Notes under the pieces: generated by a model | What the model was told of the DNA's origin: nothing | The model's input: only the letters and a program-made list of their open reading frames with translations | The model's database searches: none | Position numbers and translations under genes: made by a program | NCBI RefSeq assembly: GCF_000149955.1 | Contig: NC_031000.1 | Coordinates: forward strand, 795,813 to 859,812 | Reading direction: 5' to 3' | From: Fusarium oxysporum f. sp. lycopersici 4287 | Taxonomy: Eukaryota; Ascomycota; Sordariomycetes; Hypocreales; Nectriaceae | Length of the DNA: 64,000 nt | In this document: in pieces, positions 29,660 through 41,501 of the stretch | Layout: every line of letters starts with the position of its first letter | How positions within the stretch are numbered: the stretch's first letter is position 1

Positions 29660-31471
29660 TTCATAGAAGACTTCAATGCTTGAAGCACAAAGAAAGGCGA
29701 TGGAAGACCGAGCAAATGTCGAAGAGTGGTTTAAAAAGTGGCATGATAACACCAAAAAAGGCATAGATTATGAGGGTCTTTGGAACATCGATGAGACAGG
29801 CTTCCAGATTGGATATCTTAGAAACGGGATTATCGTACGGACTTTTCGAGCTGTTGACCGGCCCATCTTGATCGATGCACATGAGACAATAAGCGTCACG
29901 GTCATTGAGTCGATATCAGAAACAGGAGCTATTATTCCCGCCTTTGTTATCATGCCGGGGGTACAGTTACCGTCTCGGTGGGTTGATAATGCATTAGAAA
30001 AAGGCGCAACGATTATCACAACACCAAAAGGCTATGTCGACGATATCGCCGCGCTAGAAGTTTTCGATCACTTTGAACGACATACCCGGCCTCAAAAGAA
30101 TCCACAAAAAAGAACAATATTACTAGATGGCTGTGAGAATCATTTCACCAAGGAGCTTTTCCAAAAAGCCCAAGATGCAGGCGTAGAGCTCTTCCCTTTC
30201 CCTCCCCACTTGACGCATATTCTTCAGCCGCTAGATGTTAGGCTATTTAGCTAATATAAGCACTGGCATCAAGAGGTCCTTTCTCGTGAGATTGCAGATG
30301 GCGCTACAGACTTCAATAAAGCTGACTTCCTGTTTCATTTACAGGAAATCCGCCGCAAGACTGCTAAGAAAAGCACTATCATCTCATCTTGGAAGAAGAC
30401 CGGCATCTATCCTTATAATCACGCGGCCGTGATCGACCGTATGACCAACCCCTTATCATCACTATCTTTAGAGGTAGCTGAGGAGTCGTTACCCGGCTAC
30501 GTATCACTGGGGTCATCTTCTACTCACAGCAGCGATAACAACTCCGAATCCGATGAGATTTCTGAAGTCTAATCATCTCGAGAGCTATACCATTCGATTC
30601 CTTTCGATCAGAAGATTCGATTGATGTCAACGCCGACTGGATCGAAATGGACACGCCACAGCTGAATTTGCGGAAGACCGTCAGTACGAGGAATATGTGG
30701 CCCTCAGGATCGAATGCTCAGTGGTCTCGGGCACGCCCCTGACTCCCTCAGTGTTACATATTAATGAGAAGGTGTGAAAGGCACTCAATTCTCGCTTTAA
30801 ATGGCATTACAGCGACACAGGAGATGCGCCTGCTTAAGGAGAAGAACCTTAGACGCTCTGCCCGGGATCAGGGGACAACGATTATAGCAAATTACGGGCC
30901 AATTACTGTCTATGATGCCAGACTTCGCGTCGCAAAGGATCAGCATAACCGACTGCCCGGTCAGGCAGCAGAGGAATCGCGCCTCCACAATAAGGAAGTA
31001 AAAGACGAAGTCATCTATCTACGACGATGGATTGCAGCAGTCAGGAAGCAATTGAGAATAAGTCTAAAGCTATTACGGGTTGCTGACCTTCATAGCAGCC
31101 AGCCGAGCTATTCTCAGAAGAAGAAGATATTCACGGCGGGTGATTTCTATATAAAGTCACAACACCAAGAGTTTCTGAAGCCAACCGCGTTGCTAGGCTT
31201 AAGATACCGGCTTCACCGCGAGCTTGACGATAAAATGAAGCAATCCGAGGAGAGAGCAAAGCAGGCAGTAGAATCAGGAAGTCAGGAAGTCATTAAGGTC
31301 TTCAGATTTCACTGGAATCCCCTATTCCTTCTTCTATTTGACTATAACTTCAATACTGTGAAGGAGGCACTGGGATTCCTCGTTGCAGATGAGGAAAAAC
31401 GCCGCTCTAATCGGAAGAAGATGTCGTTAGAAGCTGACGGCTTTGGAATCGTTGAAGATGACGAGGAATAA
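29660..31471 (+). pseudogene. pogo-type transposase relic
   Basis: The frame begins inside the gene: an acceptor-like TAGAAG precedes 29676, and the N-terminal DNA-binding region is missing. It shows the DDE_1 motifs LWNIDETGFQIG, TILLDGCENH and ILQPLDV with a DD35D spacing. A TAA at 30252-30254 interrupts the conserved block after LQPLDV; the same frame then continues as YKHWHQEVLSREIADG. A further C-terminal region lies at 30764-31471 in another frame. No TIRs were found. It belongs to a different pogo branch from A-F and H. Confidence 0.8.
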
Positions 31472-33135
31472 ATTGACGAAGAAGATGATGAAGTAGTCGT
31501 TGGGGGAAGTATTGAAGTCAGTTAGGGCGAGTTCGTTGTCCTAAAGGATGATGAAAATACCGAATAGTCGTGATGGTTGCTTGGTGTTTTGGCAATATGT
31601 ATTTTTGGTGGGGGTTGCAAATGGAGGGGTTGGTCCGGTCACAATCATGTAGCGTGGCAAAGGAAGTACATCTAATTTGGTGGGGCGCACATATAAAAAT
31701 GAGATAGCTTAATTTCCCTAGTCAACCGACCCTTTTCCTAGTCACCGTACCCCCCGTGCCTGACCCTCAGGCTCCACGTGTGGAATGGGTTGGGCTAAGG
31801 GGGGCCGGTCTCAAGGCCCTACCCGAGTAATCATAGTCAATCTTGATAGCTCAGGAATTCAGAATCTTGCCAATACAAGTCAGATGATGACCAGAAGTGC
31901 ATTTGCAAAGCTTGACGCGCATCCGGCCTGTCCCATGTTGCCGGTCATCTCCTCTTCATCGATCACATGATTATTACGTGGGCGGTTTCGAAAAGGAGCT
32001 TTTAGTGGTCGAATTCTCACGACACTTTCCAAGAACCACGGCATCCCTTGCGATAAGCCGTATACAGTACGAATTCCAGCAATCCAGTTCGTCATATCAT
32101 GCTAAGATGCACCGCCTGCTCAGCTGTTTTTGCCAAAGTTATTACCAATACGTTCGATCAAAGTTAACAGGCTAGCAGCAAGTAATGGAATCTCCCCCAT
32201 TCAAGTTGTATTGATGACACTCCATCTGACTCACCATGCTCCAGCTAAAGTGATGGACCGGTCTCGACCGCCATCCAGACCAGGCTTGGTTCATCAAGCC
32301 AGTGACCGGCCCGGAGTCGGCCGCCAAGCCTGGTTCCTCCGTGAGGTTATCTTTACTCTGATAACTAATCAATAAGTGGACAAAATTCCGGAACCTTGGA
32401 GGTGCCCGACCGTCAAGGCATACGATTGATCTGGACTTGCTCACATCAGTCGATAGAACATACGATTCTCCACTATCTTTATATGTAGTCGGTTATTGGC
32501 CCTGGAATTCTCGTCGAGGATAAGCCATACGATAGAATGGTAGCATTCATTTGTACAATGCCAGTTGCTCCTGGATGATATCGTAAAGTGTGACGACAAA
32601 ACATTGTAATTCATCTGATATTCCTTTTGAACGATTCATCAAAGTTCCCAGCCGACTTAAACCAGTGGCCATAACGCCCAAATGGCTGCTGAGGAAGTTG
32701 ATGGTACACTTGACACCCTTGTCCAAGGGTATGATAAATCCCAGTTTCAAGTAAGTTTCTTACAGACCACTAGTTACAATTGGTAATAATAGAGGGGTAT
32801 CTGGACATTACGCGTTTGCCTAATCTGACTTTGAATGGCCAGTGTACTGATAGTTGTTTACAGATGCCTCCTGATTGCTCATCGGGGCAGGGTGAGTTGA
32901 TTTTAGCCTGACAGATAGAGCCCCTACTTACATGGCCATAGCAACAGCCACTATCAAGAATCATATATCGGACATGGATGAGTATTTGGCTTCTGAGTAG
33001 TTTACCAACACATTAGGGTCATCTGGACCTTCTGACTTATTAGAAGCCGATCTCTCTATAGCCTGCCAGCCAAGTTTTGAGACGAATCTTGACTATATCT
33101 GCCCCGATGCCAATACAGAACCGCTGAGGAGGGAG
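31472..33135. other. intergenic, with a damaged 5' extension of the bHLH gene
   Basis: Most of the stretch is featureless. Immediately upstream of 33136 the bHLH reading frame continues to about 33001, where a TAG (32999-33001) separates it from an ATG at 32975 (MDEYLASE). This may be an ancestral N-terminus cut by a nonsense mutation or an unrecognised intron. An ATG at 32687 opens a short exon-like frame (MAAEEVDGTLDTL) ending at a GTAAGT donor (32753), perhaps from another small or degraded gene. Confidence 0.4.
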
Positions 33136-33579
33136 ATGAGTGGGCCGTTGACTCCTCCCGAAGAGGCGAGCAATCCCTCGAATCAACAGCCCCCCAGCAA
33201 GGATATTTCACTTCATGTTCCCGACGTTCAACTCCAACTTCGATCAGCATTGCGCAAATCCAAGAACCGCAAGCGTCGTGGCACAGCTCCCAGCAATCCA
33301 GAACACACCCGAGAAAGCCATAACCTTGTCGAGAAACACTACCGTGCCCGACTCAAGACGCAGTTTGAGAGGCTTCTCACAGTTCTGCCAGTGGCACAGG
33401 CGCGTAGCCTTGCTGACAGGGATACGACAGCCAACATTGGCCAGGTTCTGAGCAGAGGACAAGTATTGGATATGGCAAGGAATCGCATCATCGAGTTAGA
33501 AGGGATGGCTACCATGTATTCTGATGCACACAAGGAGAGGGATTTACAGTGCGGGAATAGCATGGAAACTTTGTCGTAG
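33136..33579 (+). CDS. bHLH transcription factor (147 aa, possibly truncated)
   Basis: An ATG-started frame whose residues 56-122 form a basic helix-loop-helix: basic region HTRESHNLVEKHYRARLK, helix 1 QFERLLTVLP, a loop, and helix 2 SRGQVLDMARNRIIELE. The His-Asn-x-x-Glu-Lys-x-Tyr-Arg pattern predicts E-box-like DNA contact, and the Tyr is reminiscent of SREBP-type bHLH. A Lys/Arg-rich segment (41-49) could be a nuclear signal. The protein ends 25 residues after helix 2. Homologous fungal factors usually have a longer N-terminus, and an in-frame stop lies upstream at 32999-33001, so this may be a recently shortened gene. A MITE follows 22 bp after the stop. Confidence 0.65.
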   Translation: MSGPLTPPEEASNPSNQQPPSKDISLHVPDVQLQLRSALRKSKNRKRRGTAPSNPEHTRESHNLVEKHYRARLKTQFERLLTVLPVAQARSLADRDTTANIGQVLSRGQVLDMARNRIIELEGMATMYSDAHKERDLQCGNSMETLS

Positions 33580-33601
33580 AAATCTTGTCCTTGTAACCGT
33601 A

Positions 33602-33858
33602 TCCCTTTGAGTGCCACAGCCCTTAGGAGGGTCACTCGCCCCACTTAGCTTAGTCATAAGGTTAGTACGTGCAGGGTACCGGAAGTTCATAAGAGATTTG
33701 CCAAGTCTGTAAGGTAGCTCTTTGTAACAATCAAAACTGCTGGGACTTTTACCATCATACAAACTAGTATGTGTGGAAAAGTACCGTTAGTTTCATTTAT
33801 CTTGATTGGCTCTATACCCCTGTCGTGACCCCGCCTAAGGCTGTGGCACTCAAAGGGA
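33602..33858. mobile_element. 257-bp MITE with TA target duplication
   Basis: Terminal inverted repeats begin TCCCTTTGAGTGCCACAGCC and are mirrored at 33827-33858; similarity extends about 35 bp inward with small gaps. Both ends abut TA (33600-33601 and 33859-33860). The interior has no coding content. The TA target fits a Tc1/mariner-pogo MITE whose partner transposase is not in this window. Confidence 0.8.
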
Positions 33859-34069
33859 TAATCTGAGAAGAAAATCATTTTTATTCGAGGCCATCAGATG
33901 ATCTTGGGAGAAAATACAATGTGACTTTAAACTTCTCTAATGTTGCCAAGTATTGCGCTTCAAAAAAAAACTAAAAAAAAAAACTTTTAAATTGCGACTA
34001 TAGACCTGGAAGAGGTTGAGCGTGAGAAGGCAAGGACCAGACATAGTTCATATGATTCAATGAGATGAT

Positions 34070-36177
34070 TTGTTCCCATTTCAATTAACTAGTACATTTG
34101 CCTTCGGTGTTTTATCTGGCGCTATCGATTCGTATATCGTCTCTTGTCCTTCGCAGGCTGCTCTCCGCAACTGTTTTAATAAGCAAGCCTATATTGAGGC
34201 AGTTGAGCACTCCGAACTGCGAGATCTGGCTCTGGCATGTAATCCAGCCATCGGGGACCTTCTCATCAATGGTCGAAAGCAGGCTATGGGCTATATTAAC
34301 TCGAACTACTCGCTATACAGCTCACAGCTTGCCGAAAGACTTCAAACAACGCAGTCGAAGATACACATATCTTCTAATCTCTGGACATCGCCACAACGCC
34401 ATGGCGTACCCTCTGTATGCGTTCAATGGGTCTATGAGGACTTCAAGCTTCAGAAAGCACTACTAGGACTGCCAGAGTGCAAATACAGCCATTCTGGTAC
34501 TACGCAGGCTGAGTTAATCACCCGTATGCTACGGAAATTCAACATTACTGCCCAAAACCTCGGCTATTATATAGACGACAATGCTACACCTATTTAGAGA
34601 AGCTATCAAAGGTTCTGGAGGCGAAATCAGGTGTAAATTTAACGCTTGGCCGCTAATACTGCTGTAGCCTATACTAAATTATAGTACAGGATGAGTACCC
34701 TCACAAACGCCGCAGAATCCGCTGCATCGGCCATATTATCAATCTCGCCTTACAAGCATTCCTTCTCGCTCGCTGAAAAGAAGCTCTGAGAGCGGCTCTC
34801 GAAGCTTCTGCCGATGACCCCGACTCAACTATGCTAGAGGAGTTCTCACAGCAATTACATGAGCTGGGTCCGGAGGAGATTGCGGCACATTCGGACACCA
34901 CGACGCGGCAACAACAACAGCAGGAAGAGCGGCAGGAGCAGCCCACGAGAAAACCTATAAAGGCGAGAGGCAATCGAGCCGCAATTACGCATCAGCAAGC
35001 CAGAAACAACGATGAGCGCTTCGCTGGCTGGCAAGGCATCCCAGCGCTAGCAAAGCTTCATGCTCTTGCAGTCTATATACGGAGCTCGGCTCTACACAAC
35101 GATCAGTGGTACGATGCTGTAGGTAAGCAACTAGGCATCGATAATATCACGAGATGGTCCTCATGGCATAGAGTGATCACTGTTGCGTTAAATAAAAAGC
35201 CACAGATCATCCAGTTTACTGCTGAACATGATAATGATCTCGAAGGCAATACTCTTAGCAGTAGGGATTGGGAAATGCTAGAAAGAACGCTAGAGTTCAT
35301 TCAACCTTTCTATGAGGCCACGTTGGAAGCTGAAGGCGCTATGGCATCAATCTCACAGTCACTTGAGCTGCTGGACCTTCTCCTAGGACACTGCGAAAAG
35401 TGGAAGGTACATGGCTAAGTTTTACATCTTCCTGCTCTATCTATAGCGTATACGGCATGCTAATCAGCTAACTAGGCCCACTAGTCACAGCCGAGCAATC
35501 GCGATGATCGTATAATTCACTCTATCGACATGTGCTGGTTCATACTCGATAAGTATTACACTATGACCGAGGATGTCCCCGTATATGTCGCCGCCCTCCT
35601 TCTCGATCCTTCCAAACGCAAGAGCTATATAGAAGAATGCTGGCCCGAGGAATGGCACGAGGGCGCATTTGCCGCCGCCCGTAGTCTCTGGAAGGAAGAA
35701 TACAATTACGATGTCGAGATACATCTCTCAGAGCAGTCCTTGGCTGTGCCTGCATTATTAAAGCGAAAGAAGGATACGATGCTCTCAAAGATGCACTTAG
35801 AGGTGCGAAATAAGACGATGGCGAGAGCACGGGGCAAGGATGATTTCGATAGCTTTATCTCAGAGGCTCCTATCGCACTTGCAGAGGATACTACGCCTCT
35901 TCAATGGTGGTGTAGTGAGGACGTTCGTACAGCGTACCCACGGCTTAGCCGTATGGCTATCGATATCCTGTCTGTACCAGCAGAATCAGCAGAGCCAGAG
36001 CGGACCTTTTCAGTGGCTAGGCGCACAGCTAGATGGGATAGGCTACGATTGCTGATTGAGAGCATTGAGAAGATTGAGTGTATCGGCAACTGGCTGCGAG
36101 AGGGGCATATTAGACCCTCAGCTGAGGGCGGGATAGGCCTCCCATGTGATCCAGAGGCTATAGAGGGTGATATCTAA
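34070..36177 (+). pseudogene. hAT transposase relic
   Basis: Three collinear coding blocks remain. 34070-34597 carries the start of the RNase-H-like fold; the usual catalytic FDLWTSP is SNLWTSP here, with Asp replaced. 34831-35418 and 35530-36177 carry the rest, ending with the hAT dimerisation region (WWCSEDVRTAYPRLSRMAID, then ERTFSVARRTARWDRLRL). A stop and frame loss lie between 34597 and 34831. The step at 35406-35470 looks like an intron (GTACAT...CTAACTAG). The N-terminal BED finger was not found, and no TIR or target duplication was identified. Confidence 0.8.
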
Positions 36178-37580
36178 TAGCGAACAGGTCAAACGGCAGC
36201 GTTTGAGAAGGTTTCGGGCTATATAGCTACATCAATCGATTCCTCTCACTTCACTGCAGTAATTAGCCTGGCATCACTTGAGCCCTTATATGAAAATGCA
36301 TGAATATGTTATATGAATATGTGTTTTGCTAGAAAAGTTGAATATAATATGAATATAAGAAAATCAGTGTGAATATTCATATAGCCATGTATGGTATAAC
36401 CTCGCAGTCGAAGGGGAGGATAGTGCAGGTTGCACACTGAAAGGGCTCAGGTACGTCAAGCAATGTAAGAAATCTTTCTTGCAATTGCTGATGATTGAGA
36501 ATGGGAAATGGGATTGGGATTAAGAAATAAAGCAGCTACCAAAAGAGGGCGTCGGGATGATCTAATCTTTGCTTCATAGGGCCATCATATATAACATGAG
36601 TTCGAAAGATGGAATCCATTGGCCCTTTTATTACGGGGGAGGGGGAGAAAGAAATAAAGAAAGAATGTAGTTTCTTTGACAGCGAAAGTATGTCACGCGT
36701 TTATCATAGCGACTGGGTAAGATATTTTTATTACATCAACTCGATATCAATATTGACAGGATCCCAGGTCTAGTGCTCTCTGCGTGGTTTTTCTCACTCC
36801 GAACCTGACCTATCAGCCGGCTAGGGTCTCCACCGACTGTGATTGGCGCTCGAACAAATCAAGAAAACAAAGGTTGTAATTAATGAGAAAAAATGAATTT
36901 GTCCAGTTTCTGATGCGCGGGGCGACTGACATATCTCCCTTACCATAACTTATGCCTTTCATGTTACAAGAACTTGATTTTGTGATTTCCCCAACTTTCT
37001 TTACCCTTACCACACTAATCGTGATCATATGAAGCAACTTTAGAAAGCAGATTAACCATCCTGTATCTTTGAGTGCCAAGGCGTTCTTTTGGATTCTATC
37101 CAACGCATTGACTCACGTCAGTACGCTGCCCCAGTCAACCTGATGAGTCTTAAGTCTTGTTATAGACAATGATTATGCCTCTCTGGGCGCATCTTTTTAG
37201 TACCACTGGCTGGCTACATGGTAAAACCCTGATTAGTTGGTGTTCATCTGGAAGAAAAAGGTGGGGTTTCTCGCACATGCCAGCCATTGAACTAAGTTGT
37301 TGTGGGCACGAGGCACTTAGGTCGGGAGATTCGAGACCAGTCTTTTTTTGGGGGGGACTCACTCAATGATGATGTGGCGAGATGGCGGGGCAATGGTACA
37401 GACCATATCCGTCAGGTCATAGGGCGGATCCAGCCGAGAGCACACCACCACGCTTTTAACCCGAACTAAGAATGCAAGGTCAGGTTAAACAGTACCCACC
37501 AAGTTATAAACCCTGTTGGCTGCCTTTGTGCCCTTGCTTGAAGGGCACAGACCCTTTGATTCGCCGTACGCGTAGAAACC
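36178..37580. other. intergenic, nothing recognised
   Basis: AT-rich ATGAATAT-type low-complexity sequence lies at about 36290-36390. No supported gene or repeat element was found. The last part should hold the promoter of the RING gene. Confidence 0.45.
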
Positions 37581-38289
37581 ATGCCTGCAATAAACAATAC
37601 TATTCCCGCTTCTTCGAACACTGATAACCAGGATTCAAGCCATACACTACCAGGATGGGTCCTGATCATGACAATGCCACTTTTAGTTGCGGTGGTTTTG
37701 TTTCTCATATGTATTCCCAGGTAACTTATGTCGTTCTTAGTTATTGGAAACTGATACCTGTTCAGTCGGCTAATGGCAATACAGATTATACGAGTTGATG
37801 AGATATGGCAGGACTGCAGGCACAGAACGGTCTAGCAGCTCCCCGGGACCTGCATCGACAGAAGCCACTGGCACTGAAGCCAGAGATTTGCCTCATCTAG
37901 ATGTTATTGCTCCCTCAAAAACAAGCAAAGAGATGAGGCGGGAGCTTGCAGACGGAGCGCACGTCTCTTGGGCGATGCTGAGTTCGGACATGACATGGTA
38001 CGTCCTCTTGACTCCTCAGTAATTGTAAGCAACACTTGGCTGATCACTCACCTCCCTATTCAGTTCCATCTGCCTAGAGGATATTCAGGACACTGATATG
38101 ATTCGTCACCTGGCGTGTGAGCATACGTTCCACTCAGATTGTATTGCTACGTGGTACCTTGCGAAACATGATACATGCCCCATATGCGCATTTCATTTTG
38201 CATCGCCCGAGCCTGTGCTGCAGAGGCCAAGCCAAGCGCATGTATCAAGTCATCGGGCAGATGATAGTTCTATACTAGAGCATGTGTAG
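37581..38289 (+). CDS. transmembrane RING-H2 finger protein (192 aa, three exons)
   Basis: Exons are 37581-37720, 37785-37997 and 38064-38289; introns of 64 and 66 bp have GT-AG ends and branch-like CTAATG/CTGATC. The second intron splits the first Cys codon of the RING. A Ser/Thr-rich start with an NxT/NxS-like segment is followed by one hydrophobic helix (residues 26-45), a Ser/Pro linker and a RING-H2 domain from residue 118 (CSIC, then LACEHTFHSDC, then TCPIC). This resembles ATL-type membrane E3 ubiquitin ligases, which sit in endomembranes and mark proteins for turnover. The precise splicing and intact motif suggest a live gene, missed by any single-frame view because each exon is small. 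Confidence 0.8.
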
Positions 38290-38585
38290 ACCTATATTAT
38301 ACACATTCATTGTCCATTTTGCGACTCCAGCATCCATGCATAGAAAGCCCGGCTATCCTAGTTTTTTCCACGCCTTGGCTGGTGAACCCCAAAAGAGATC
38401 ACTTTTAGGATCAGAAGCGGCAAAGTTGCAGACGTAGTACGTTAAACAAAAGTCTGTGGCCACAAATGCAACTTCTTGTTCATATCTAGCCTATCCTAGC
38501 TGCGCGGCAGAATCGCTACCCATAATGGGTGAAATCGAGTTTAGTAGACCCGATTTGCAAACACACACAAAATGAAAATGCGCTA

Positions 38586-40337
38586 ACGTACATGATAAGC
38601 GAGTGCACCAGACAAGCGAGTGGACCAAATATCTGAACCTTCTAAATAAATATTACAATAGAAATACAACAGACAATCTATTTAATTAAATTTAATTACC
38701 ATACTCATTACCAGAGGCCTCAATACCCTCCTGACAGGTCCTTGCATTATGCCCGGTCTTGCCGCAAGTTCCACAGCGCCGAACCCTCGGTCGCGCCGAA
38801 CTTCCTTGACCACCACTTCTCGATGATTCGGCCAATACTTGCATATCTACATCCATCTGATCAATTAGATCCTGACATTCCCGTATAGTCATACTCCCGC
38901 TATTCTGCAGGAGCTCGTAATAAGGTATTCTCATGCATTATTGCTGTTGTTCCCTTTGCAAGAGACTTTAAAGTTCCTAGAATTGACTCTGGGGAGCAGC
39001 TTTTATGTCTTCTAATTCGTTTCTGAAGGTATTCAGACTGAGATCTAGCCTCAAGCACAGTCTGTGGGGTCTTAGATGCCCAAGGGGTTGAGGGGTTAGT
39101 AACCTCCTTGGCAGGCGTTGGAGTCCGTAGCTGCACATCAAGCTTTGAGACCACCTATTCCGGGTCAAAAGGAACTAGTCCAGCTCCTCTAAAACCTCCC
39201 TTGATATTTTCCTTAGTTATAGCAGCTTGAAAAGCGTCGTAAAAGGCCGGAAAGAATCGGACTTGGAAATATAGGTGATAGACCTTCTGATTAGATGATC
39301 TATTTCTCGACCATATGCCTTTTTTAGCGGTCCAAAGCACCCGACATCAAGGGGCTGAAGGAGGTGGGAAGAATGAGGTGGCATACAGAGTGTGATTATA
39401 TTGTTCTCCTCACAATATATCTCAAAGTCGGCCGAATGGTGGCTTTCGTGGCCATCAAGGATTAGAAGACGATAGCCACCAACTGATCGGTTAGTTGTAC
39501 ATCGATCAAAGTGCTTTAGCCACTCAAGACCCGTCTTATTATCCGTCCAGCCATTTTGGGTCGTAGCAATGGCCCAAGTGGCCGGGAGGTTGCTTTCTTG
39601 GTACCAATTGGCAAGGTGATATTGGCCTGCAACCACGATAAATGGATCGATTGCCCGGCCTTCTGCATTAATCGCTTGGATCGCTGTAACCCATTCCCGA
39701 TTTCCAGGCTATATTTATTTTGGTCTTCCTCGTCTCTCTGAGCCAGTGACAACTATACCGCTTGAAATCACGCCCATCATAAAGCCAGTCTCATCAAAGT
39801 TCCAGATATCATCTAATTGGATGCCATACTTTGCAATTACGTTCTGTACAAGCCTGAACCAATTGCGAATAACAGTTAGGTCTTCACATTTGGCCCTCTG
39901 GTAGTCATATCTCCGATGAAAACATGTCTTGAGCTCTTTATGTCGCTTGACAAAGTTAGAGGCCCAGCGCTTGCAGACAGGTGATGCGTCACGATCAGCA
40001 AGCAATCGGTTGGCCATTTCTTCAATACCACGCAGTCGCGGGGGAAACCCTCGCGAATCTAGGTCGAGGATAAATCGAATAATAGCTTGTTCCTCTAGAT
40101 CAGACAGTCTCCGTGACTTAGGTGTAGTATCATATCGAGAAGAAATGCCATGGGTTCGGCGCCAGAGTGAACCATAGGAGACCTGGTATATCTCAGCTGC
40201 GCGATGGAGACCTAATTCTGGGTTGTTTTGATAGGCCTGAAGCGCAAGAATAATATTTGCCTCTTTATTTGATTGAGACATGATTGATGGTTGAGGATCA
40301 ATTGATTAAATAGAAATGTTATAAGTAAGGCATGATT
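38586..40337 (-). mobile_element. Fot/pogo element F, decayed, right end lost
   Basis: The left TIR (38586-38627, at TA 38584-38585) has cap ACGTACAT and units GATAAGCGAGTGCACCA and GACAAGCGAGTGGACCA; the outer unit seems to carry one mutation (GTGC for GTGG). The other end is missing: similarity to the 5' leader of element D fades near 40337 and no second TIR follows. The box GAGTGGACC and cap match MITE E. Confidence 0.85.
38692..40281 (-). pseudogene. Fot/pogo transposase of element F, multiply broken
   Basis: The ATG (40279-40281) opens an intact N-terminus with psq HTH (recognition helix VSYGSLWRRTHG) and CENP-B-like HTH. After the first catalytic block (IWNFDETG) stops appear near 39715 (TAA/TAG of CA-to-TA type). 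The DDD motifs LILDGHES and LQPLDVG survive at 39217-39636. At least two frameshifts separate the C-terminal blocks 38900-39154 and 38692-38934, the latter with the CCHC knuckle. The pattern fits RIP plus small deletions. Confidence 0.88.
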
Positions 40338-41106
40338 TATTAACAATCTACTTTGCTAAACAAAGAGTCGAAATTAGCTAGAACTAGCCTAAATTTCATC
40401 CAGTAGAGGCTTGTACAATTGACTTAGGGAAACTGGTTTTTACAAATGCAGGATTGCCTGACCTTCATGTTCATAGATGCGGATATCAATCCAGTTATGG
40501 TCCGAAAATCGAAAGATATCTCTCTGAATACCGATTTTTCAAAACGCCACAACTATCGCGTTACTCCTTCTCTATGTATCAAACGTCCAAGAACTTATAA
40601 CTACGCTTTGGTTTATTTACCGAGCCTAGTTTAGCTAGATTTGGGCTTGAAACAGCACAGTATATTCTAACTCCTACCTAGCGTGTCCCACATTTTATCC
40701 ATACAACTATTTCGACGAACTACGTCGCACTTCATCTAGTACTTGCTGGAACACTATCATACTCAGTACTTTGAGAAGAATGATCAAGAATCGAGAAATA
40801 GAGTTCCAGAACGTCACTCTCCAGCAGATCAAGAAGCTAAGAAACCTTGGGTGCTTCTGGGTCCCCTCCGTATTATTTCCAGGCGTCGATCAAGCGATCT
40901 GCGTGTTCTATCATGATATCGTAAAAGCCTAGTTGCCTCCTTCTAAGCTTGAATGATCACCTATATGCCTTGTCCTCGAAAGACATACACCGGACAATGC
41001 AGGCAAGTAGTTGTTTAACCGCAAGCGTTTACCGTCTTTGACTCTGTGGCTTATATGGGAAACGAAATGGCCTGGTCCTATCCTTGTCAAGGTCTTTGCG
41101 GTTAAC

Positions 41107-41397
41107 TTAAAATAGAGCATTCCAAGAAATAGTATCGGCCGTGATGATGGCTTTAGTGTAGTTGGCCATCCGATCGAAGGCGATGTGTATGAACCAAACT
41201 TGAGCACCGTCCGAGTTGTCCGGATGGGTTGGATCCACTTCGTATTTCAGAGCGATCATGTCCCTCAAGAGGTCCTTTTTCCCGTCAATGTCTTTTAAGT
41301 GAAGGGCAGAACCCAGTCGACAAAACCACGGGTCTAGTGCAGTAAAGTCATTCCCAGTGTCAATACGCCCTGCTTCTACACTCCGAATGTCTGTCAT
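41107..41397 (-). CDS. hypothetical protein (96 aa), uncertain
   Basis: An ATG-started frame (41395-41397) with protein-like composition (LDPWFCRLGSALHLKD, VWFIHIAFDRMANYT) and no known domain. It could be an exon of a larger minus-strand gene with the frame at 41502-41897. No signal peptide or membrane helix is visible. Confidence 0.3.
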   Translation of the reverse strand: MTDIRSVEAGRIDTGNDFTALDPWFCRLGSALHLKDIDGKKDLLRDMIALKYEVDPTHPDNSDGAQVWFIHIAFDRMANYTKAIITADTISWNALF

Positions 41398-41501
41398 GGA
41401 GTTGGTATGCGGAGAGCACTGAAGGTGGCACTATTGTGAGATGTATCTCCGGTTATTAGCCCCTGAGGCGGGATGCCAACGAAGTGGAGGTATTTCGGCT
41501 T

